64,000 bases of DNA from Zingiber officinale (taxonomy: Eukaryota > Streptophyta > Magnoliopsida > Zingiberales > Zingiberaceae). Under the pieces are notes generated by a model. The model searched no databases. It was not told the DNA's origin and saw nothing but the letters and a program-made list of their open reading frames with translations. The stretch spans positions 31,688,492 to 31,752,491 of the forward strand of contig NC_056004.1 of NCBI RefSeq assembly GCF_018446385.1, written 5' to 3'. The position numbers were made by a program, and so were the translations under genes. Positions 57,041 through 64,000 of the stretch are shown here, piece by piece. Position 1 is the first letter of the stretch; each line of letters begins with the position of its first letter.

Positions 57041-57349
57041 GATCATAATTTAGGGCTATAGGGCAGGGCAGTTCCTCCCTGAGTTTTGCTCACACAGGTG
57101 TGCCCTTGGACTACTTAGGCCTCCTTGCCTTACTGTCAAGTTAGGACCTGTTCTTTTGCATTACTCAGTTTGTATAATACCAACAACCCTAATTGCTATA
57201 AAAGTATAATCGTAAAAATTATTACCTGAAACAAGGGGGTACATGAAATTCTAGAAATCCTTCCCTTTGTATCTTGACCCTATGAGCTTAAGAGCTACCG
57301 CGGTCATCTTTCCACTTAGCTCTAATACTAGGATGGGGGTCGGCAAGCC
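57041..57349 (-). promoter_or_regulatory. Viral leader region with primer site
   Basis: Sequence between the primer site and P1, with no coding domain. Badnavirus leaders fold into a large hairpin with short ORFs. I have not tested folding. Confidence 0.45.
57315..57332 (-). promoter_or_regulatory. Viral primer-binding site, tRNA-Met type, mutated
   Basis: TAGTATTAGAGCTAAGTG on the minus strand resembles TGGTATCAGAGCTTGG, the complement of initiator tRNA-Met. It marks genome position 1. Confidence 0.7.
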
Positions 57350-57893
57350 GGGTCGACAAGTCAAGAGAAGGTCGGCCGACGATCTAGGGGGAAACCCTTA
57401 GAAATAATAAAAATAAAGAGATAAAGATGAAAACTCACATATTTTATTATTTTTGGAGAGATTACAAGGCACCCCTGAGTAGAGACTAAGGATCGCTTAT
57501 GTCTCTGCAAAGGGTTTGTTTCCTCCTTATATAGAAGAAGTAAGAGATGTCGGGTGCTCATTGGGCCCCATCGACACATACCCTTACATGATAAGGAAGA
57601 ACGCGTGTTATCCCCTTTACAGCTGGAGGATGTCCTTATAATAAGAATGAATCTCCTTTACAGCACATATTCATGTGGTTATCCTCTTTACAGCTAGAGG
57701 ATGCCCTTCGGATAGGAAAGGTTCCCATCTTACAATATTCCTACTTTAATAATTTACAAGACAAGAACTAGTGGGTTGAGTTGTTGGGTTCTGATGGGCC
57801 CACTACTTCCGTAAAAGAGTCATTCAGAGTTGGAAAGAATCCATTCGTCGAAAAGCATCGTGTAACAGGTTGACAGTCGTCTCCAGTTGCTCA
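57350..57893 (-). promoter_or_regulatory. Viral intergenic region, upstream copy
   Basis: Near match of 49733-50350, with a TATA box at 57528-57535 and AATAAA at 57443-57448. Being the upstream copy, it would be the one driving the full gene set. Confidence 0.8.
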
Positions 57894-58780
57894 TCAATTT
57901 GTTTGGTAGTCGGGTACGAATCTGACCACCAATTGTCGGATGTGCTCCTCCTCTTGCACTCTTGCTTTTTCAAGGTGTGTGCAGCAGCCTAAGCTGCTGG
58001 AGGGAGTTAGCTTCTTGTACAACAGCCTGTTGTTGTAGTTGATGTAGTTGCTGTCGTCTTTTGTCATACTCGTCGAGGGATATTGGGTATTGTTGATGGA
58101 GGTCCTGCAATAGTTGTTGGTATCGCCTAGCGAGGTTGACAGGGTCAGGAGAGTCTGGGCTATCTGGACTTGAGCTTCCGGATTGGGCCTTTCCTTTATC
58201 TCCTGAAGGGCAGGTGCTACTAGCTCCAATTTGTCAAGTGCTTCCTCCGGCCATTCAATAATAATAAGACAATTAATTAGTTTTGATAAGACGTCGGCTA
58301 ATTGATTATCCCTTCCCTCTATATGCTCAAATTGAACAGAAATGTCGGTGTCGGTAATATAATATGTGAACACCAACCATCTTACTCTGGATGGTTTTAT
58401 TGGTTGATTTTCCAAAGAATCTAATGATAGCTATCCGTCGTGATGATTAAACTTTCTTTATCCAAGAAATAGATTTTTAATGCTTCAAGTGAATTCATGA
58501 TTACATGTATTTCGTCATCAATGGTTGATTTTGGCAGATTGAACTTCCCACTAGCATAAGCACAAACCTTTTCTATTGTTCTTGGGTCAAACTTGCACTT
58601 CTTTCATTTGCAAATTCTGCCCCAACCTTCCATGTAGTCATCAGTTTCTAAAACAATGAAACATTCTTCAGGTGGAACTTTGAGATATGGTAACGTCAGG
58701 ATTAGCGTCTTAATTTTCTTATAAACCAAAGTCCAATCTTAGTTATTCATCCTCTTATCCCTAGTTGGGTTAATTTTTGC
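57894..58780 (-). pseudogene. Partial second genome: RNase H and P3 C terminus
   Basis: The frame 58415-57894 contains QFEHIEGRDNQLADVLSKL and the P3 tail. Upstream are the RNase H beginnings in broken frames (58440-58780). A deletion near 58430 removes part of the RTNCQ-equivalent region found in the other copy. Confidence 0.85.
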
Positions 58781-58846
58781 ATAAAAAGGACTTAATAATT
58801 TTCCCAAGTTGGGAATGTAGTTTCTGCCGTAATTGAGTAACCCTAG

Positions 58847-59463
58847 CTAGGATTGCATCCCCTTTGTAGTCTTTAGCTCTTCTTCTTTGAAATCAGCAAT
58901 CTTAAAAATGATGTGGAGTTGGAGTTTGATCTTGCCATTACCCAGTATTGCGCCAAGGAATTCTATTTCCAGAATAGCAATCTCTATTTTTATTGGGCTT
59001 AATACAAGCCCATTTAACCTGCAAATATCTAATAATTTCTTCAGTTGTTCTGCATGCTCCTTTTCATTGCATGAGAAAACCAAGATATCATCCATGTAAA
59101 TAGCAATAAATTCCTCTGTCCCTTTGAAACAGGTGTCCATCTTTCTCTGAAAGATTGTTGACATATTTTTTAATCCGAATGACATGACCAACCATTCATA
59201 AAGACTGTCAGGTACCCAGAATGCAGTCCATTCCACAGAGTCGGGGTGCATTGCGACTTGATAAAAACCACTTTTGATGTCAAATTTAGAGTAGATCTTA
59301 CTATTACTAACATTCCTCAAAATGGTGTTAATGCCTGGGAGACTATATTGGTCTTTGTTTGTAAGATCATTCAATCTTTTTTAGTTAAAGATCATTCTTT
59401 CTTTTCCTTTTACTTCTTTTCCCGTCTTCGGGTCAACTGTAGTTCCCGAATTTACTATAATAG
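58847..59463 (-). pseudogene. Partial second genome: reverse transcriptase
   Basis: The frame 59374-58847 runs from NDLTNKDQYSLPGINTILR through KSGFYQVAMHPDSVEW to the catalytic box, YMDD here (59087-59098) against YIDD in the main copy. Viral homology stops at 59463 in the middle of the RT, the other end of the insert. Confidence 0.88.
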
Positions 59464-60379
59464 CTAAAATATGTGGGGTTAGCCCAAGTCCTCTTAATCC
59501 CCTAGCGCTATATTGTGTCGGTTTAGTTTTCTATAGGAATAAAAAGAAAGTGTTAGCCGTGACAATTTGGAGAAATACAATCAGCTGTAAATAACTTTGT
59601 AGTCATTATTGATTCACCGACTGATACGAGCTCTAATGTCGTACTACGGGAGCTTATCAAATTACAATTAAAGTTACCAAATTCCTTCTACAGTAAGGAA
59701 GTATAGAGGTGACTCGGGTTGTCTCAGAAGGAATGTAATGATAGGATGATAACTTCAGGATTGATTATTTCTTTTGGGGTTTTGATATGAAATTTGGGGG
59801 GTTTGGATTTTGAATTCTAAGACTAAGAAATGAAATAGTAAAGTAAGTATGAAATCTAATCATAATAAATGAAAGACAATGCAAGTTAAAGGAATATATG
59901 CTAACCTAAGCTACGATTACAAGAAAATTAAAAGCAACATAAAGTAAAGCATAAATGAAACCTATACTAATCTAATCTAATTGCATTTGAACAAAAACAA
60001 GAACTTAAAACAATCGAAAGAGACAAGATATGCAAGAATCAAACTAACCTAATTGCAACAAATGAAAAATATGAATGATTGGGGAAATTCATCAAACACC
60101 TAATATGCATCTACCAATTCAAACCTAAAGCATGCAATTTTAAACATGGGGAGCAAATCCCATTATAAGCATTCAATCAATTACATGTTAACTCAAAGAA
60201 AGACAACTAACAATAGTTAACAAGCATAACAATAATGAAGAAATCGAGCCAACACATCGGAGATGGATGACAATGGTTGCAAGGGAACTTCATAAGCAAC
60301 TGTTGTCTGGAATGCGAAGGGGCTGAGAACTTGGCGGAGACAGGGCTGCTAGATGTTTACGGACTAATGAAGAGCTCTT

Positions 60380-60610
60380 CTCTTCTAACCTAAAGAGGTG
60401 AGGTGGCTATAAGCTCTTGGTGGAATTGTTGGAAGGTGGGAGCACTTCCCTTCTAGTTGAAGGGAAGATCTCTGTGGATCACCGAAGATGCTGCTGGAGA
60501 AAATGATTGGATGGATCCCTTCTTCTAACCTGAAGAAGGGGATGATGGTGTGGCTGGGAGGATGAAGAGGAAGGAAGAAGCTCTCCTCCTCTTCTAACCC
60601 AAAGAGGAGG
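60380..60610 (+). repeat. Four perfect hairpins at regular spacing
   Basis: Stem/loop/stem: CTCTT/ctaaccta/AAGAG (60380-60397); CTTCCCTTC/tagtt/GAAGGGAAG (60445-60467); CCCTTCTTC/taacct/GAAGAAGGG (60517-60540, the Gs lie beside a fourth G); CCTCCTCTT/ctaaccca/AAGAGGAGG (60585-60610). Starts are 65, 72 and 68 bases apart. Stem sequences differ while pairing is kept. Confidence 0.8.
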
Positions 60611-60907
60611 TGGGGAGCTTCGGTGGTGTTGGCGATGGGTGGAAGAAGAAGAAGAAGAAGATGATGATGAAGGAGTTCCGGTGTTGGGTGCTTGGCATCG
60701 GGAGTGTGTCCACGTGAGAAGAGGGCTTTTGTGTTGGCGTCGGGTTGGAGGTTAGGGATGACGGTAGGTGCTTGAGAAGATGAGGTGTGTGATGGCCAGC
60801 AGTCAGTGGAGAGGAGGTTGTTGTCGGCCCTTGGGAGTGGAGCAGATGAATCATGAAGGAGGAAGAAGAATCACTACGTTGGTGCATCGGGGGATGTTGC
60901 GTGAAGT

Positions 60908-60925
60908 CCCCCCCCCCCCCCCCCC
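60908..60925 (+). repeat. Poly-C tract
   Basis: Eighteen C in a row. It creates spurious proline- and glycine-rich frames on both strands. Confidence 0.9.
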
Positions 60926-61115
60926 TTTCCTTCTTGTTCGTTCACATGAGAGAAGGGATGGAAGGGTTTTTCTTCCTCCGATTTGAGCTGCCAAGGGGAC
61001 AGGGAAAGCAAAGACCAAGGACTCAAAGTAGTAGAAGGAAGGGGAAGAGACAAGATCGAAGGGGAGTAATCCATCCATGACGGGGGATGGAAGCTTTACT
61101 TTTCCTGAACAGTGG

Positions 61116-61540
61116 CACTAGGGATAAAAAACTTTTGCTATTGTTCCCAATTTTTGATGGAGTATTTAGGCGGGATTAACACAATGGTTATAATTTCATT
61201 GACAACAATTATAAACTGTTGTGAATCAATTTTTGACGAGAGTTTTAAGGTGGGAAAAACACACGTTTATAATTTCGCTGGCCATTGTCCCAACCATTGT
61301 AAAGAAAAAAAATTCACTTAAAAGACAATGGTTTTAGAAAATTGTTGCAAAATATATTATTATTTTAAAAAAATCATTATGCTAAAGGATAACAGATAGT
61401 GACAAATCGTTGTATTTTGGGATAATTGTTGTATCAAAGGCAACGATTTTATCAAAAACTATTATCTTTTGCCAAATTTACAAGGTTTTCCTAAAATCGT
61501 TGTCTTAGTGGTGTTGTCTTTTAGCAGTTTTGTTGTAGTG
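61116..61540. mobile_element. Small non-autonomous CACTA-like element
   Basis: The right end is TTGTTGTAGTG (CACTACAACAAAACTGCTAAAAG in reverse, positions 61518-61540), followed by inner AACGATTTT and TTGTTG-rich subterminal words. A possible left end is CACTAGGGATAAAAAAC at 61116. Inside is a degenerate direct repeat (aatttttgaYRgagt-tt-aggYggga at about 61149 and 61230). The 3-bp flanks (tgg and taa) do not match, so the left end is uncertain. Confidence 0.5.
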
Positions 61541-62548
61541 TAATCATCTCATTACCCTCTCCTCCTCTTCTCTCCTTGCACCACTGCCTACGGAAGCTCC
61601 ATCGATGGTGCTTCTTCAACCACTAGACCTCCCTAATTGTTGCCCTTGCCGACAAAAGTCTGATGATCGTCGTTCATCCACTATCCAAGCATAGACAATA
61701 GCAAGGTGTTGTTGCCCATGTGCCACCGCCAGCCATGTGTCACCGCTTACCATGTGCTGCCGAAGGGTTCGACCGCCGACTACCCTCCATTTGGCAATCA
61801 ACTATTGACCACCGGAGTTCCTGCCACCAGCCACACCTTCGACAGCAGTGAGAACCATCCCCAAACAATAGTGATCCGACTGTCTTCACCTTACCTCGTA
61901 CTGTTAAGTTGTGAATGCCGCCAGACATTATAGCGAGTAGGAAATCCTTTACGTTTGCTATCATCTGGTTTGTAACACCACCGAATATTGAAATGATGGT
62001 GAGATCCTCTCTCTGATCACAACGTCTCTGATTGTCGGCTAGTACCAAAGAGGAGACACAACTAGTAGCTTTGGAAGTCATCTTGACGATAGTTTGGCGT
62101 GAGTATGAATAGAGGCGAGGCTTGATAGCATCACTTGGTTGATGTCATTCCCATTTTTGGTCATCCATAAGGTATAACTAGAATAAAAGTTATTTCATAA
62201 AATTTTATTATGTGATTATGTCTTGCTCGTGTTGTATCTTGTAAGTGTGTGATGTATGTGTTGTAATTATTATTTGTTTTTAACTGCGTATATTTACGAA
62301 ATATGTTTTAGTACGCATCTGTGTTGGACTCCCTAACAGTAGACCGGTAAAGTTCCTCTGCCACATCAGCCCTAGGGGTCAAGTCGATAGTCATATCAAA
62401 TTATACTATACTCTAGTTAGTCGGATTCGGGCCTCTTTCAATTAGATTTGGCAAGAAGCCTTATGATACAGAGACTAACTGAAGCTTACCCAAGGTTTAG
62501 CCTTGCTGGCTAGTCAAAGGTCAAGCAAAGATAGAAGTCAAAACAAAC
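61541..62548. other. No recognisable gene
   Basis: Contains CACCG/CCGCC-rich short stretches (61690-61860) giving frames on both strands with no family motif, then LTR-like DNA with repeated ctaggg words leading into the minisatellite. Confidence 0.45.
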
Positions 62549-62959
62549 CTCAGCTCCATCGACTCCTTTAGATTCAGTCTACTCAACTCCTAGGGCTCAA
62601 CTCCCTTGACTCCTTCATATTCAGTCTATCCGACTCCTAGGGTTCAGCTCCCCTAACTCCTTCAGATTTGGTTTATCCAACTCCTAGGGTTTAGCTCCGT
62701 GACTCCTTCATATTAGCTCTACTCAACTCCTGGAACTCAGCTCTCTCGACTCCTTTAGATTCGGTCTATCCAACTCCTGGGACTCAGCTCCCTCGACTCC
62801 TTCAGATTTAGTCATTCCGACTTATGGGGCTCAGCTCCCTCGACTCCTTCAAATTCAATCTACAACTCCTAGGGTTTAGCTCCCCCAACTCCTTATCTAT
62901 CCGAATCCTGGTATTTAGTTCTCCCGACTTTTTCAATTTAGTCTATTCAACTCCTCATC
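62549..62959 (+). repeat. 47-bp minisatellite, about nine units
   Basis: Unit pattern CTCAGCTCCCTCGACTCCTT followed by CAGATTCAGTCTATCC and GACTCCTAGGG. Unit lengths are mostly 45-47 bp, with one shortened to 39. Units differ by scattered substitutions. Confidence 0.85.
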
Positions 62960-64000
62960 TAAGCTCCCTAGTGTCATTCAACTCAGCTCCATCGACTGTC
63001 ATCTATTCGGCATTCGGCTCAACTCCATCGATGGATGCCCATTCAGTATCTGACCCAACGCCATTGACTAATATTCATTCTCCATTCAACTCAATGCCAC
63101 AACTAGCATCCATTAGGCATTCAGCTCAACACCATCAGTCCATTCAACTCAGTTACACTTATCGGACGCTCTACCCAAATTACAACCGGTCCAACTGACT
63201 GGACGCTTTGCCTAAACTCCAGTTGATTCTATCGACCCGACACCTTGGCCCCACCGGCCAAAGGCGCGTGATGTATCACGTGGTAGTCAGAGCACGTGGG
63301 AGATCATGGTACACCTATCATATGATAACTTATAAGTATTGTCTTCTATAGTACAAATATGAATGACGTTACATCTCCTTTACCAGAGTATGACAAATAT
63401 CCATCACCAATTAATACTTGGAGAGAAGTATTCAACGATAGTAATATAAAAGACGTCTGCTCTCACAAATGGAGGGATGCACACATATGCAATTACACAC
63501 ATACATATTTCTACCGATTATTGCCCCTCTTCTCTATTTCTCCATTGCCGAAAATTTAACTAAGTGTCGGAGTGATTGAGCATGGGCACCCTCTGTTTTC
63601 CATTCTAACTCTCTTTCTCTCTCTCTTTTTCTCTCTCTCTCAAGACCGGCAAGCATCTTTGACGATCCATTCCTCCTTTTGGTGATCGGTAGCTTCATCA
63701 ACAAAGAAGACAACTCATTGATGGCTTATCCCTCCTCCGCCTTCTGCTACCACTAGCAGTCTTGCACCTTCTATTGACATTCCCCTCCGCCTCCTTTCGT
63801 CGACCAGCATCTACTAAAACGCACCACCGCCTTCCAAACAATCCTCCCCCTCCCTCCAACCATTGTTATTCCTCCACCACCGCCGCTCAGTAGCTCCTCT
63901 TGACAGCCTTCTCCCCTTTTCTCATTTGACTATAATAATGTTTCTAAGTAGGCCGCGCTAGGCCTTGTTATCATAATCATGGGCCTTAACTTATGTCATG
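62960..64000. other. Degenerate repeat tail and unannotated DNA
   Basis: 62960-63150 holds a second degenerate family of ATTCRRCTCAACDCCATCGA words. A palindromic tatcatatgata lies near 63319. A CT-rich microsatellite is at 63610-63641. Short frames (62824-63198, 63359-63559) have no domain. Confidence 0.45.
63610..63641 (+). repeat. CT-rich microsatellite
   Basis: CTCTTT/CTCTCT run interrupted by T5. Confidence 0.8.

Larger units (their letters stand above)
49733..59463 (-). mobile_element. Endogenous badnavirus-like pararetrovirus, over-length tandem copy
   Basis: A viral genome on the minus strand repeats head-to-tail with a 7617-bp period: 49733-51850 matches 57350-59463. In sense order: partial RT, RNase H and intergenic region (59463-57350), primer site (57315-57332), P1, P2, P3 (57040-50353), and a second intergenic region ending at 49733. 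The gene order, the two cysteine motifs and the P1/P2/P3 overlaps are those of badnaviruses (Caulimoviridae). All genes carry stops or frameshifts, so this is a fossil. No target duplication is seen, as expected without an integrase. Confidence 0.93.
59464..61115. other. Probable degenerate LTR-retroelement DNA with hairpin series
   Basis: No coding domain. The 59590-60300 stretch resembles reverse-strand plant LTR sequence (gtcgtactacgggagct, agaggtgactcggg words), but LTR edges are not found. It contains four hairpins (60380-60610), a GAAGAAGAAG run (60641-60660) and a poly-C tract. Confidence 0.4.

Noticed and set aside
60594..61080. Pro- and Gly-rich frames on both strands
   Set aside because: Driven by the poly-C tract and GAAGAAG runs.
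1..64000. tRNA or rRNA genes and complete host genes
   Set aside because: I looked for clover-leaf-like and rRNA core words and found none; the tRNA-like words are retroelement primer sites and one SINE.

Overview
The window is transposon-packed nuclear DNA of a flowering plant, probably a monocot. The evidence is Ty3-gypsy elements with tRNA-Asp-type primer sites, Ty1-copia elements with tRNA-Met primer sites, an RTE-type LINE, an Au-type SINE, CACTA ends and an integrated badnavirus-like pararetrovirus (a group mostly found in tropical monocots). The genus is not determined. I see no rRNA, tRNA or CRISPR, and no complete host gene. The only host-gene candidate is a short two-exon 5' gene end with a plastid-transit-like N terminus, present twice.

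Layout. (1) 1-8062 and 18669-26801 are two near-identical copies of one block in the same orientation, about 18.7 kb apart. Each carries the 3' part of a gutted gypsy element (gag remnant, a foreign insert, 3' LTR) plus about 3.2 kb of flanking DNA with the gene-like exons. Copy B also shows the 5' LTR (17001-18502), a tRNA-Asp-like primer site and a near-matching 5-bp target duplication. (2) 8063-17000 holds an Au-type SINE, a copia RNase H remnant split by a terminal-inverted-repeat element filled with CT-rich satellite, and a nearly full-length dead RTE LINE (12319-15268) with a 20-bp target duplication. (3) 26802-30205 holds a 108-bp tandem repeat, a small 9-bp-TSD element and a reverse-strand copia pol remnant. 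(4) 30206-45820 is a Russian-doll nest: an outer gypsy LTR and 3' UTR are split by an inner gypsy element (31845-44834, minus strand), which is itself split by a gag-only copia element (37705-41356). (5) 45821-49732 has an inverted repeat and one CACTA terminus with 36-bp subterminal repeats. (6) 49733-59463 is an over-length, tandem, minus-strand endogenous badnavirus-like sequence of about 1.28 genomes (repeat period 7617 bp). It has P1, P2 and a P3 polyprotein with movement protein, dUTPase, capsid, Cys-rich, protease, RT and RNase H domains, all broken by stops and frameshifts. (7) 59464-64000 has a probable LTR remnant with four evenly spaced perfect hairpins, a small CACTA-like element and a 47-bp minisatellite.

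Nothing in the window looks like an active system. Most reading frames are dead retroelement or viral genes. The points most worth a second look are the dUTPase domain in the viral polyprotein, the viral integration endpoint close to the primer site, the GC-rich palindrome arrays upstream of LTR TATA boxes, the evenly spaced hairpins at 60.4-60.6 kb, and the recent duplication of an older gypsy insertion.
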